From the NCBI GenBank assembly GCA_029248745.1, contig JAQWIT010000010.1, positions 1 through 64,000 of the forward strand: a DNA stretch of 64,000 bases, written 5' to 3'. The stretch comes from Gammaproteobacteria bacterium. GTDB lineage: Bacteria; Pseudomonadota; Gammaproteobacteria; Nitrosococcales; Methylophagaceae. Positions within the stretch are counted from its first letter, which is position 1, and every line of letters starts with the position of its first letter. A program made the translations under genes and the position numbers. The notes beneath the pieces are model-generated. The model was given only the letters and a program-made list of their open reading frames with translations. It was not told where the DNA came from and did not search any database. Positions 26,278 to 36,089 of this stretch are shown one piece after another.

Positions 26278-26676
26278 ATGATTCCGGTAATAATGTCTGG
26301 CGGTAGTGGTACAAGATTGTGGCCTTTGTCACGAAAAAACAAGCCAAAGCAGTTTTTACGTTTATTTGGGAATAAGTCATTATTTCAAAATACGTTGATT
26401 CGCTTATTTGATCTTTCGGATTTGGAAGCCCCTATTGTTGTTTGTAATGAAAGTCATCGTTTTATGGTGGCAGAACAATTACAAGAAATTACTATTCCTG
26501 AATCAGATATTTTGTTGGAGCCCTGTGCCAAAAATACAGCCCCTGCTATCGCATTGGCTGCGTTGCAGGCGTTAGAGAGAGGTGACGGAAGAACAAGCCG
26601 TGAAATTGAATCAAGACTGTATTACACGGATGAAGACATGGTGTTGAATTGGCTCTGTTTTTTCTTAATAGTATAA
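26278..26676 (+). pseudogene. Truncated mannose-1-phosphate guanylyltransferase (ManC/AlgA) remnant
   Basis: The first hundred residues are a clear ManC/CpsB N-terminus, with the nucleotide-binding 'VIMSGGSGTRLWPLSRKNKP' motif, 'LVVCNESHRF'-like sequence and 'LLEPCAKNTAPAIALAAL'. Homology stops at about codon 102 ('ERGDG'), before the catalytic 'PADH' segment. A 30-residue tail of unrelated sequence follows to a stop at 26676. The full family protein is about 470 residues, with a C-terminal phosphomannose isomerase domain that is wholly absent. A deletion has joined this stub to sequence beside tRNA-Thr. The product cannot be catalytic. Confidence 0.88.
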
Positions 26677-26708
26677 AAAAAGCCCTAACATTTCTGTTAG
26701 GGCTTTTT
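26674..26708. terminator. Bidirectional terminator between the manC stub and tRNA-Thr
   Basis: A perfect long stem, A-run plus AGCCCTAACA pairing with TGTTAGGGCT plus T-run around a 4-base loop. It has T-runs for both strands and would end transcripts of the plus-strand stub and of the minus-strand tRNA-Thr. Confidence 0.9.
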
Positions 26709-26714
26709 AAAACC

Positions 26715-26790
26715 TGGAGCCGGAGATAAGACTTGAACTTACGACCCTCTGATTACAAATCAGATGCTCTACCAACTGAGCTACACCGGC
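26715..26790 (-). tRNA. tRNA-Thr (anticodon TGT)
   Basis: A 76-base cloverleaf on the minus strand with encoded CCA. The acceptor stem GCCGGTG pairs with TCTCCGGC-type sequence, the anticodon loop is TTGTAAT (TGT, complement of 26755-26757) and the T-arm contains GTTCAAGTC. The transcript would end at the adjacent strong terminator. Confidence 0.96.
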
Positions 26791-26993
26791 TAAGAAAGGC
26801 AAAATTATACGGGGTGAACTGTTTTATAGCAAGAAAAAAATAAGCTGACTAGGACTCTATTTCTTGATACAGATTGTTGTGATATCAACCAGCCATATCG
26901 GACTTCATCTGTTTGACTTCTTCATCCCATATTAATAATTCAGATACTGAACTTGGCCAATCTGCCCAACACTTTTTAGATGCTGGAGACGAA

Positions 26994-27178
26994 ATGAGTG
27001 TTTCAGGAGTAATACTTTCCTTATTATTAATCAGGATGTCAAAGTACATGTTTTAGGTGTGGGTGGTAATCAGATTAGGATTGGCGTTGAAGCACCTAAA
27101 GAAGTGACCGTACACAGGGATGAAGTCTAGAAGCGGATAAAGAATGCTAGCGCCAGTGATAAAACAGGTGACTCTTAG
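26994..27178 (+). pseudogene. csrA remnant (broken carbon storage regulator)
   Basis: CsrA is a small RNA-binding global regulator of metabolism, motility and biofilm. Here one frame reads '[20 protein letters not shown]' followed by [14 protein letters not shown], an unmistakable CsrA core including the RNA-binding 'VTVHRDEV' strand. The gene is broken twice: the initiating ATG (26994, with GGAG upstream) is out of frame with the core, and an in-frame TAG sits at 27128-27130 just after 'HRDEV', followed by a CsrA-like 'KRIKNA' tail to TAG 27176. It lies between tRNA-Thr and tRNA-Asn. Whether a second csrA exists elsewhere cannot be known. Confidence 0.85.
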
Positions 27179-27209
27179 TGAGTGAGATGTGAGTTATTGA
27201 GAAAGACAA

Positions 27210-27250
27210 TAAAAAAAAGCCCAAAAGCATGATGCTTTTGGGGCTTTTTT
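27210..27250. terminator. Strong terminator between the csrA remnant and tRNA-Asn
   Basis: A long stem with A-run, GCCCCAAAAGCA-type left arm and TGCTTTTGGGGC right arm, then a T-run. The symmetry lets it act on both strands, ending the former csrA transcript and the minus-strand tRNA-Asn transcript. Confidence 0.88.
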
Positions 27251-27258
27251 GAATTCTT

Positions 27259-27334
27259 TGGCTCCCCGAGCTGGACTCGAACCAGCGACCCAATGATTAA
27301 CAGTCATTTGCTCTACCAACTGAGCTATCGGGGA
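27259..27334 (-). tRNA. tRNA-Asn (anticodon GTT)
   Basis: A 76-base cloverleaf on the minus strand with encoded CCA. The acceptor stem TCCCCGA pairs with CTCGGGGA-type sequence, the anticodon loop is CTGTTAA (GTT, complement of 27299-27301) and the T-arm contains GTTCGAGTCC. Confidence 0.96.
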
Positions 27335-27393
27335 ATAGAAAGTGGGGTATGATAGAGGCTTGGCCTTGCTGGGTCAAGCTTCATCTTACTTTT

Positions 27394-28581
27394 TTAGTTA
27401 TTTATAAATCGGGCGATACGATCCAATGCGTTGTTCAGGTTTTCTTCATCGGTAGCAATGGATAGACGCATATGATTTTTAAGCCCGAAAGCTGTACCAG
27501 GGACGACAGCAACCCCTTTATCAGCAAGTAGTGCCTCTGCAAATTCTAAGTCGTCATTGACACCGTCCATATTGCCAATAGCGCCGCTGATGTCAGGAAA
27601 GACGTAGAAGGTACCATCGCTGTGTAGTGAATCGACACCAGGAATGGCATTGAGTTTTTCAACGACCATATCGTGACGTTTTTTGAACTCTGCAAGCATA
27701 TCTTGTACACATTGCTGATCGCCGTTCAGCGCTTCGACAGCAGCAGCTTGTGAGATAGAAGCCGGGTTGGATGTGCTTTGAGATTGGATCTTTTTCATCG
27801 CACCGATTAACGGCGCTGGACCTGCGGCGTAACCAATACGCCAACCTGTCATTGAATAGGCTTTAGATACACCATTGAGGACGATAGTACGGTCGTGTAA
27901 GTCAGGGCAGGCAGTGACAATGTTGTGGAAGCCGATATCAGCCCAAAGGATATGTTCATACATATCGTCAGTAGCGATAAGGACATGTGGGTGTCGTCGT
28001 AATACGTCACCGAGGGCTTTCAGTTCAGGTTCACTGTACGCTTTACCTGACGGATTTGAAGGGCTGTTAATCACGAACAAACGTGTTTTTGGTGTAATGG
28101 CTGCTTCGAGTTGTTCCGGTGTGATTTTGAAGTGTTGGTCCTGCCGAGCCTCAATAATCACAGGTACCCCTTCAGCTAATAACACCATATCAGGGTAGGA
28201 GACCCAGTATGGTGCGGGAATAATCACTTCGTCGCCTTGGTCTAATAAGGCTTGGCTGAGGTTGAAGAAACTTTGCTTACCACCGACAGAAACTAGGATC
28301 TCATTGAGCTGATACTTAAGGTCATTATCACGGGCTAGTTTATCAATAACGGCTTGTTTTAAGGCGACGGTGCCATCAACCGCTGTGTACTTTGTTTCAC
28401 CATTATTAATGGCGGTAATGGCAGCTTGTTTAATGTGTTCTGGGGTATCAAAGTCAGGTTCACCTGCGCCAAGTCCAATGACATCTTTACCTTCGGCTCT
28501 TAGGGCGGCGGCGCGTGCTGTGATGGCTAAAGTTGGAGAGGGTTTAATGCTTTGAACGCGTTGTGATAGCTTGATATCCAA
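27394..28581 (-). CDS. Class I pyridoxal-phosphate aminotransferase (aspartate aminotransferase type)
   Basis: A 395-residue cytoplasmic aminotransferase of the AAT Ib subgroup. It has the N-terminal 'GLGAGEPDFDTPEHI', the substrate/PLP region 'VSVGGKQSFFNL', 'INSPSNPSGKAYS' with the PLP-contacting asparagine, and the Schiff-base lysine in 'NGVSKAYSMTGWRIGYAAG'. The C-terminal arginine in 'NHMRLSIATDEE' binds the substrate carboxylate. Members use aspartate or, in some bacteria, prephenate; which applies here cannot be told. It is divergent from uvrB with a 76-base spacer. Confidence 0.94.
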   Translation of the reverse strand: MDIKLSQRVQSIKPSPTLAITARAAALRAEGKDVIGLGAGEPDFDTPEHIKQAAITAINNGETKYTAVDGTVALKQAVIDKLARDNDLKYQLNEILVSVGGKQSFFNLSQALLDQGDEVIIPAPYWVSYPDMVLLAEGVPVIIEARQDQHFKITPEQLEAAITPKTRLFVINSPSNPSGKAYSEPELKALGDVLRRHPHVLIATDDMYEHILWADIGFHNIVTACPDLHDRTIVLNGVSKAYSMTGWRIGYAAGPAPLIGAMKKIQSQSTSNPASISQAAAVEALNGDQQCVQDMLAEFKKRHDMVVEKLNAIPGVDSLHSDGTFYVFPDISGAIGNMDGVNDDLEFAEALLADKGVAVVPGTAFGLKNHMRLSIATDEENLNNALDRIARFINN

Positions 28582-28657
28582 AATCTTTCCTTCTTACAAA
28601 AACAAATTACACTTATGTCATGTAATATACGCCAAAGACAAATAATGCAGAAGATGT

Positions 28658-30673
28658 ATGGCTAAACAATTTGAATTACAAAGCGAGTTTGGACCAGCAG
28701 GAGACCAACCTGCGGCGATTAAAGCGCTAGTGGATGGTATATACAGTGGCGAGATGTGGCAGACCTTGCTAGGCGTAACTGGCTCGGGCAAAACATTCAC
28801 GATTGCCAACGTTGCTCAGCAGATCCAAAGACCCGTGATGGTACTTGCGCCAAATAAAACGCTGGCGGCTCAACTTTATAGTGAAATGAAAGAGTTCTTT
28901 CCGAATAATGCGGTGGAATACTTCGTGTCTTACTATGACTATTATCAGCCAGAAGCCTATGTTCCTTCATCTGATACCTTTATAGATAAAGATGCCTCGG
29001 TGAATGAGCAGATTGAGCAAATGCGTTTATCGGCAACGAAGGCGATGCTAGAGCGACGAGATTCTATTATTGTTTCCAGTGTGTCGTGTATCTATGGCTT
29101 GGGTGATAAAGACTCCTACCTTGAGATGGTCTTGCATATTAGTGTGGGCGAAACGATCAATCAGCGAGATATTCTGCGTCGGCTGACGGAACTGCAATAT
29201 TCGCGAAATGATGTAGAGTTACATCGTGGTACTTATCGTGTTCGTGGTGAGGTAATTGATATCTTCCCTGCAGAATCTGAGCGTGATGCGATTCGCGTTG
29301 AATTGTTTGATGATGAAGTGGAACAGATCAGTTTTTTCGATCCGTTAACAGGTGAGGTCTTCCAGCGCGTTAGCCGAACAACGATTTATCCCAAAACGCA
29401 TTATGTGACGCCACGTGAGCAATTGTTGGCAGCGGTAGAAGGCATTAAGGCAGAATTACGGCTGCGTTTGACTGAACTGACTGAGCAGAATAAGTTGGTT
29501 GAGGCACAAAGGTTAGAGCAACGAACGCGGTTCGATATCGAAATGATTATGGAGCTGGGCTATTGCAACGGGATTGAAAATTACTCTCGTTACCTATCGG
29601 GGAGAAAAGCAGGGGAATGTCCACCAACCTTATTTGATTACCTGCCAGATGATGCTTTATTGGTGTTGGATGAAAGTCATGTCATGGTGCCACAGATCGG
29701 TGCGATGTATAAAGGGGATAGATCGCGTAAAGAAACCTTGGTGAATTATGGTTTCCGTCTACCTTCGGCATTAGATAATAGACCGTTGATGTTTGAAGAA
29801 TGGGAACGTCTTGCACCACAAACTATTTTTGTATCAGCAACACCTGCCGCGTATGAACAAGAACATGCTAGTTCTATTATCGAACAGGTGGTTCGGCCGA
29901 CGGGTTTGATTGATCCCGAAATAGAAATTCGCCCTGTGGCAACACAAGTAGATGACATATTATCAGAGGTCAATAAACGAGCTGAAATCGGTGAGCGGGT
30001 GTTGGTCACAACCTTGACCAAGCGGATGTCAGAAGATCTAACCGAATACCTAAGTGAACATGGTGTGAAAGTGCGATATCTCCATTCAGATATTGATACG
30101 GTAGAGCGCGTTGAGATATTAAGAGATCTAAGGTTAGGAGTTTTTGACGTGCTAGTTGGTATTAACTTACTTCGGGAAGGGCTCGATATTCCTGAAGTTT
30201 CATTAGTCGCTATTTTAGATGCAGATAAAGAAGGTTTTCTTCGTTCTGAACGTTCTTTAATTCAAACTATAGGTCGAGCAGCGCGTAATTTAAATGGTCG
30301 TGCGATTCTCTATGCCGATGAAATTACCGGTTCAATGCGTCGTGCAATTGATGAAACAGATCGTCGTCGCACCAAACAACAAGACCATAATAAAGAACAT
30401 GGTATTACACCAACGGGGGTTAAAAAAGCGATTCGAAATAGTATTGATGATAAGCAAACAGAAGATAGAGAGCAGCATCAATACATTGCAAAAGTCGCTG
30501 AAGAACAGGCGAAATATGCGGCGCTAACACCAAAGCAATTAGCCAAGCGAATTAATCAAATGGAACAGGAAATGTATCGTCATGCTCAGAATCTAGAGTT
30601 TGAGGAAGCGGCACAATTACGCAATGAAATTCAGCATATTCGTGCGATGACGATTGGGCCAGAAACGGCATAG
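28658..30673 (+). CDS. uvrB: Excinuclease ABC subunit UvrB
   Basis: UvrB verifies DNA damage and loads UvrC. The 671-residue protein shows Walker A '[14 protein letters not shown]' near residue 40, the beta-hairpin region '[19 protein letters not shown]', '[11 protein letters not shown]' as the DEAD-type box, the helicase motif 'QTIGRAARN', and the C-terminal UVR motif '[20 protein letters not shown]' that contacts UvrC. Length matches E. coli UvrB. With mfd and uvrC, the window holds three of the four main nucleotide-excision-repair proteins; uvrA is not here. Confidence 0.98.
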   Translation: MAKQFELQSEFGPAGDQPAAIKALVDGIYSGEMWQTLLGVTGSGKTFTIANVAQQIQRPVMVLAPNKTLAAQLYSEMKEFFPNNAVEYFVSYYDYYQPEAYVPSSDTFIDKDASVNEQIEQMRLSATKAMLERRDSIIVSSVSCIYGLGDKDSYLEMVLHISVGETINQRDILRRLTELQYSRNDVELHRGTYRVRGEVIDIFPAESERDAIRVELFDDEVEQISFFDPLTGEVFQRVSRTTIYPKTHYVTPREQLLAAVEGIKAELRLRLTELTEQNKLVEAQRLEQRTRFDIEMIMELGYCNGIENYSRYLSGRKAGECPPTLFDYLPDDALLVLDESHVMVPQIGAMYKGDRSRKETLVNYGFRLPSALDNRPLMFEEWERLAPQTIFVSATPAAYEQEHASSIIEQVVRPTGLIDPEIEIRPVATQVDDILSEVNKRAEIGERVLVTTLTKRMSEDLTEYLSEHGVKVRYLHSDIDTVERVEILRDLRLGVFDVLVGINLLREGLDIPEVSLVAILDADKEGFLRSERSLIQTIGRAARNLNGRAILYADEITGSMRRAIDETDRRRTKQQDHNKEHGITPTGVKKAIRNSIDDKQTEDREQHQYIAKVAEEQAKYAALTPKQLAKRINQMEQEMYRHAQNLEFEEAAQLRNEIQHIRAMTIGPETA

Positions 30674-30697
30674 GATTTGTTAAGAGGAAGGGAATCG

Positions 30698-31499
30698 ATG
30701 AGTCAGATTATAGATAGCGAAATAGAAAAAATACTTTGGAGTGATTGTAAACCAGAATAAAATTTTCCTGATAAGAGGCCACTTCTTGCACATTACACCT
30801 CTTAAGTTACCTTATAGAAAATGATGTCTATTGATGAACCTTGACTTCCTAACTCATTGAATATGAATGATATTGAAGAATTAGTGTTTGGAGTTAATCA
30901 AGGCGCTACTGAATTTAGAAGTAATGAACTTTTAAAGAAGGCTTGTGGCAATGAAAATTATTTTTCTTTAATATTATTTTTTAATTTTTATTATGAAAAT
31001 TATGGTGAAAAGCATGTATTTGATACTTATGTTACGTGTTTTTCCGAATATGAATCAGGCGATAACGTTGGTCTGCTATCTATGTGGCGAGGGTATGGCG
31101 AAGATGGGGAGGGGGCAGCGATTGTTTTTGATACGGCTAAACTTGCTGTTATATAAGGGCGAGCTCGATTTTTGCTAGCAAAAGTAGAATATGGAACTCG
31201 GGATAAGCGACTTCATTGGATTAACTAGAAAATATTAGAGATCACTAATTGGTTAGAATCTCAGCAACTTACGTAGACTATTTTACATAGTGTTGCTTGG
31301 TTTTTTTGAGAGAATAAAGCTCTTAGCGATATTCAGTAAACATGATCGCTTCAGTGAGGAAAGAGAATGGAGATATGTTTATCTAAAGGATGGAGACGAA
31401 GGTAATGTTCTTGAGAGCATGTTGTATGTTGTGTCGGGTTCGAGTGTTCAGCCGGAGCATAAACTAAATCTAGTAGTGTTAGATAATAACCACTTCTAA
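30698..31499 (+). pseudogene. Broken DUF2971-family gene
   Basis: Fragments across 0.8 kb read in one direction as a DUF2971 protein: an N-terminal start with GAGGAAGGG before ATG 30698, 'LLAHYTSL', then 'MNDIEELVFGVNQGA', 'TYVTCFSEYESGDNVGLLSMWRGYGEDGEGAAIVFD', broken here after the first twenty residues or so, and 'FSEEREWRYVYL'. In-frame stops and shifts occur near 30758, 30800-30855, 31155 and 31225-31290. DUF2971 proteins are accessory proteins of unknown function, often in variable regions. The gene lies directly beside tRNA-Val, a common place for acquired genes. Confidence 0.8.
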
Positions 31500-31670
31500 G
31501 TGAGTTAGTTAGTCATATTATTTTGGGTCCAACTACTTCGTTTAACTTGCAAAGAAGAACAACTGAAAGGTTGCTAGATCACAAAGATAAAGAAAGCCCC
31601 AAGGAAAAACTTTATTCTTCTACAATCCCATACGGCCATGAGTTGATGAAGGCTCTGTTCTGATTTTTTC

Positions 31671-31698
31671 TTGCCTTATTAACAGATCCCCGTATAAT
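31671..31698 (+). promoter_or_regulatory. Sigma-70 promoter of tRNA-Val
   Basis: TTGCCT (31671-31676) and a perfect TATAAT (31693-31698) are separated by 16 bases and lie 16 bases upstream of the tRNA-Val gene. Confidence 0.7.
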
Positions 31699-31714
31699 TT
31701 CAACGCTTAACGGC

Positions 31715-31791
31715 AGGCGCGTAGCTCAGTTGGTTAGAGCACTACCTTGACATGGTAGGGGTCGGTGGTTCGAATCCACTCGTGCCTACCA
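31715..31791 (+). tRNA. tRNA-Val (anticodon GAC)
   Basis: A 77-base cloverleaf with encoded CCA. The acceptor stem AGGCGCG pairs with CGTGCCT (one G-T pair), the anticodon stem is CTACC/GGTAG with loop TTGACAT (anticodon GAC at 31749-31751), and the T-arm contains GTTCGAATCC. Confidence 0.96.
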
Positions 31792-31876
31792 ATATATCGA
31801 AAGCACCTTTTTCTAGTATTGGTGCTTTTTTGGTTTTTAAGGCCCTTTGTATCGGTCACAACCAGAGAGACTATTT

Positions 31877-33802
31877 ATGATTTCTGTAACACTTCCTGAT
31901 GGCAGCCAACGCCAGTTCGATCACCCCGTTTCTATTCATGATGTTGCTTTTAATATTGGCGCAGGATTGGCCCGTGCTGCTCTGGCAGGCAAGGTCAATG
32001 GCGACTTAGTCGACACCAATCACATCATCGAACAAGATGCTGATATTGCGATCATAACTGAGCGAGATGAAGAAGGCTTAGATATTATTCGTCATTCGAC
32101 ATCACATTTGATGGCGCAAGCGGTGAAGCAACTATACCCTGATGCACAAGTGACTATCGGTCCTGTGATCGAGGATGGCTTCTATTACGACTTTTCTTAT
32201 AAGCCTGGTTTTACACCAGAAGATCTCACTAAAATTGAAAAGCGTATGCATGAATTGGTTAAGCTGGATATTCCTGTTGTGCGTGATGAGATTTCTCGTG
32301 AAGCAGGGATTGCAAAATTCCGTTCTATGGGTGAGGAATACAAAGCGGAAATTTTAGAAGATATTCCCAAAGGTGAAACTTTATCCCTATACGGTCAAGG
32401 TGATTTTGTTGATTTATGTCGTGGGCCTCATGTGCCGAGTACGGGTAAGTTAAAGGCATTTAAGCTAATGAAATTAGCCGGTGCGTATTGGCGTGGTAAC
32501 TCTGATAATGAAATGTTACAGCGTGTTTATGGCACAGCTTGGCCTGATAAAAAAGCGTTAAAACAATATATACATCGTCTTGAAGAGGCAGAAAAACGCG
32601 ATCATCGGAAGATTGGTAAAAATTTAGATTTATTCCATTTGCAAGAAGAAGCATCGGGTATGGTGTTTTGGCATGACAATGGCTGGCGTATCTACCGTGA
32701 GGTGGAAAATTACATGCGTGGTACTTTACTGAATCACGGTTATTCAGAGATAAGAACGCCGCAAGTAGTAGACCGGACATTATGGGAAAAATCGGGTCAT
32801 TGGGATAAATTCGGGGACATGATGTTCACGACTGCATCGGAAAATCGCGATTATGCGATTAAACCTATGAACTGCCCTGGCCATGTGCAAGTTTATAACC
32901 AAGGTTTGAAAAGTTACCGTGACTTACCTTTACGTATGGGGGAATTTGGTATCTGTCATCGTAATGAGCCGTCTGGGACATTACATGGTTTAATGCGGTT
33001 ACGCAGCTTTACTCAAGATGACGCTCATATTTTTTGTACTGAAGAGCAAATTCAATCTGAGGTCTCTGACTTAATTGATCTATTACAAAACGTGTATGCC
33101 GATTTTGGTTTTGATGACATTTTGGTTAAGTTATCAACACGTCCTGAAAACCGAGTAGGCAGTGACGAGGTGTGGGATAAATCAGAAGCAGCCCTAGAAA
33201 CAGCGTTAAACGCCAAAGACCTTGATTGGGAGCTACAACCCGGAGAAGGCGCTTTTTATGGGCCTAAAATTGAGTTCTCATTAAAAGATTGTATTGGTCG
33301 TGTTTGGCAATGCGGTACGATTCAAGTTGATTTTTCAATGCCAGGCCGTTTAGATGCGAAATATATTGCTGATGATGGTTCGAAACAAGTCCCAGTCATG
33401 ATCCACAGAGCAATATTTGGTTCACTTGAGCGTTTTATTGGTATTTTGATTGAAGAATACGCGGGTTCCTTCCCAACCTGGCTGGCACCACGACAAGTTG
33501 TGGTGATGGGAATCAGTGAACATCAAGCCGATTATGCTAAGAAAATCACAAAAGAATTGCAAAATAAAGGGTTTAGAGCCGATATAGACTTGAGAAATGA
33601 GAAGATAGGCTTTAAAATACGCGAGCACACATTGCGCCGGGTACCTTATTTAGTTGTTGTAGGGGACCGTGAAGCGCAGGATAACGCCGTGGCGGTGCGG
33701 ACTCGTAAGGGTGAAGATTTAGGTGTCATGACACTTGATAAATTTGCGCAAACCTTACAGAAGGACGTTGCTAGCCGCGGTCGACTTATTTTAGAGGATT
33801 AA
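31877..33802 (+). CDS. thrS: Threonine-tRNA ligase
   Basis: ThrRS charges tRNA-Thr and edits mischarged serine. From ATG 31877 the protein is 641 residues, close to E. coli ThrRS. It has an N-terminal TGS domain ('[18 protein letters not shown]'), the editing domain with '[14 protein letters not shown]', and a class II core with the zinc-site '[10 protein letters not shown]', motif 2 '[20 protein letters not shown]' and 'TQDDAHIFC'. An anticodon-binding C-terminal domain closes it. An upstream in-frame start would add ten residues without a better ribosome-binding site. The stop overlaps the infC start region, the usual arrangement. Confidence 0.97.
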   Translation: MISVTLPDGSQRQFDHPVSIHDVAFNIGAGLARAALAGKVNGDLVDTNHIIEQDADIAIITERDEEGLDIIRHSTSHLMAQAVKQLYPDAQVTIGPVIEDGFYYDFSYKPGFTPEDLTKIEKRMHELVKLDIPVVRDEISREAGIAKFRSMGEEYKAEILEDIPKGETLSLYGQGDFVDLCRGPHVPSTGKLKAFKLMKLAGAYWRGNSDNEMLQRVYGTAWPDKKALKQYIHRLEEAEKRDHRKIGKNLDLFHLQEEASGMVFWHDNGWRIYREVENYMRGTLLNHGYSEIRTPQVVDRTLWEKSGHWDKFGDMMFTTASENRDYAIKPMNCPGHVQVYNQGLKSYRDLPLRMGEFGICHRNEPSGTLHGLMRLRSFTQDDAHIFCTEEQIQSEVSDLIDLLQNVYADFGFDDILVKLSTRPENRVGSDEVWDKSEAALETALNAKDLDWELQPGEGAFYGPKIEFSLKDCIGRVWQCGTIQVDFSMPGRLDAKYIADDGSKQVPVMIHRAIFGSLERFIGILIEEYAGSFPTWLAPRQVVVMGISEHQADYAKKITKELQNKGFRADIDLRNEKIGFKIREHTLRRVPYLVVVGDREAQDNAVAVRTRKGEDLGVMTLDKFAQTLQKDVASRGRLILED

Positions 33803-33806
33803 AAAG

Positions 33807-34322
33807 ATCGCTACTGATGAAAAAAGGCTTAATGGTGAAATCACAGCCAGAGAAGTACGTCTAACCGGCGCTGATGGTGAACAAGTAGGTATTGTTCCGT
33901 TGGCAAAGGCCATGCAGCTTGCAGAAGAAGCAGATTTGGATTTGGTGGAGATATCTGCACAGGCATCGCCACCGGTTTGTCGTGTGATGGATTACGGCAA
34001 GTATGTGTTTGAAGCTAATAAGCAAAAGCAAATTGCTAAGAAAAAGCAAAAACAGATACAAGTCAAGGAAGTAAAATTTAGACCAGGGACAGAAGAAGGG
34101 GATTATCAGGTAAAACTACGCAACCTGACACGTTTCCTTGAAGATGGGAATAAAACCAAAGTCAGTCTTCGCTTTCGTGGACGTGAAATGGCACATCAGG
34201 ACTTAGGATTGAAGTTACTCCAACGAGTAGCGGAAGATCTGAAAGAATTGTCTGTTATTGAGCAACACCCGAAAAAAGAAGGAAGACAAATGATTATGGT
34301 TTTAGCACCCGGTAAGAAGTAA
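33807..34322 (+). CDS. infC: Translation initiation factor IF-3 with non-AUG start
   Basis: IF-3 keeps ribosomal subunits apart and checks the start codon. The coding frame reads '[20 protein letters not shown]' at its N-terminus, and its C-terminal domain has '[19 protein letters not shown]' and '[14 protein letters not shown]'. No ATG or GTG occurs before the conserved N-terminus, and an in-frame TAG at 33792-33794 limits the choice. AUC 33807 sits nine bases after GAGG (33794-33797); AUU 33798 is the other option but directly abuts that site. Rare AUU/AUC starts are characteristic of infC and allow IF-3 to repress itself. A TTG at 33900 would remove the conserved N-terminus. Confidence 0.92.
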   Translation: MATDEKRLNGEITAREVRLTGADGEQVGIVPLAKAMQLAEEADLDLVEISAQASPPVCRVMDYGKYVFEANKQKQIAKKKQKQIQVKEVKFRPGTEEGDYQVKLRNLTRFLEDGNKTKVSLRFRGREMAHQDLGLKLLQRVAEDLKELSVIEQHPKKEGRQMIMVLAPGKK

Positions 34323-34359
34323 ATAACTATTAATTAAAATTACGAATGCGGAGTTCGAA

Positions 34360-34557
34360 ATGTCAAAGTTAAAAACACATAGTGGTGCTGCAAAGCGCTT
34401 CAAAAAGACCGGAAGCGGTAGATTTAAGCGTTCACAAGCGTTTACTAGCCATATCCTTACCAAGAAAAGCACGAAGCGAAAACGCCAATTGCGTTCGACA
34501 TTAATGGTCTGCAAAGCTGATCATATGTCTGTTCGCAAGATGTTGCCTAATCTTTAA
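34360..34557 (+). CDS. rpmI: 50S ribosomal protein L35
   Basis: L35 is a small basic ribosomal protein of the large subunit. The 65-residue product begins '[20 protein letters not shown]' and has the conserved '[16 protein letters not shown]' block. GGAG lies seven bases before the ATG. It lies between infC and rplT in the universal infC-rpmI-rplT order. In E. coli this operon is repressed by L20 binding its mRNA; the same is possible here but no structure was modelled. Confidence 0.98.
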   Translation: MSKLKTHSGAAKRFKKTGSGRFKRSQAFTSHILTKKSTKRKRQLRSTLMVCKADHMSVRKMLPNL

Positions 34558-34574
34558 ATTTAAGGAATTAAAAA

Positions 34575-34934
34575 ATGCCTAGAGTAAAACGCGGCGTCAC
34601 AGCACATGCGCGCCACAAAAAAGTTATCAAACAAGCCAAAGGTTATAGCGGTCGTCGAAAGAATGTATACCGTGTAGCTGTCCAAGCCGTCACAAAAGCA
34701 GGTCAATATGCTTACCGTGATCGTCGCCAGAAAAAACGTGTATTCCGTCAATTATGGATTGCCCGTATTAATGCTGGTGCACGTGAATGTGGTTTGTCAT
34801 ACAGCCGTTTAATCAATGGCCTTAAGAAAGCAGAGATCGAGATCGATCGTAAAGTACTTGCTGATCTTGCTATGAACGATATGGCAGCCTTTACAGCGGT
34901 TGCTGAGAAAGCGAAGACGGCACTAGCAGACTAA
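34575..34934 (+). CDS. rplT: 50S ribosomal protein L20
   Basis: L20 binds 23S rRNA early in large-subunit assembly. The 119-residue protein starts '[20 protein letters not shown]' and includes '[13 protein letters not shown]' and '[18 protein letters not shown]', all conserved. AGGAAT precedes the ATG. It is the last gene before a strong hairpin-terminator that separates it from pheS. Confidence 0.98.
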   Translation: MPRVKRGVTAHARHKKVIKQAKGYSGRRKNVYRVAVQAVTKAGQYAYRDRRQKKRVFRQLWIARINAGARECGLSYSRLINGLKKAEIEIDRKVLADLAMNDMAAFTAVAEKAKTALAD

Positions 34935-34979
34935 AACTTATTACTCTAAACATTAAGAGTTGTAAATCAGTTTTGTTAA

Positions 34980-36074
<1,095 letters not shown>

Positions 36075-36089
36075 GCTTGGGATATCACG

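Noticed and set aside
26885-27049. A 54-residue minus-strand ORF (starting [12 protein letters not shown]) overlapping the csrA remnant
   Set aside because: The Trp- and Asp-containing C-terminus looks protein-like, but there is no ribosome-binding site and half the frame is antisense to recognisable csrA sequence. I recognise no family, so it is not listed as a gene.
33900-34322. infC starting at TTG 33900
   Set aside because: This would remove the conserved N-terminal IF-3 segment, which is fully readable upstream in the same frame.
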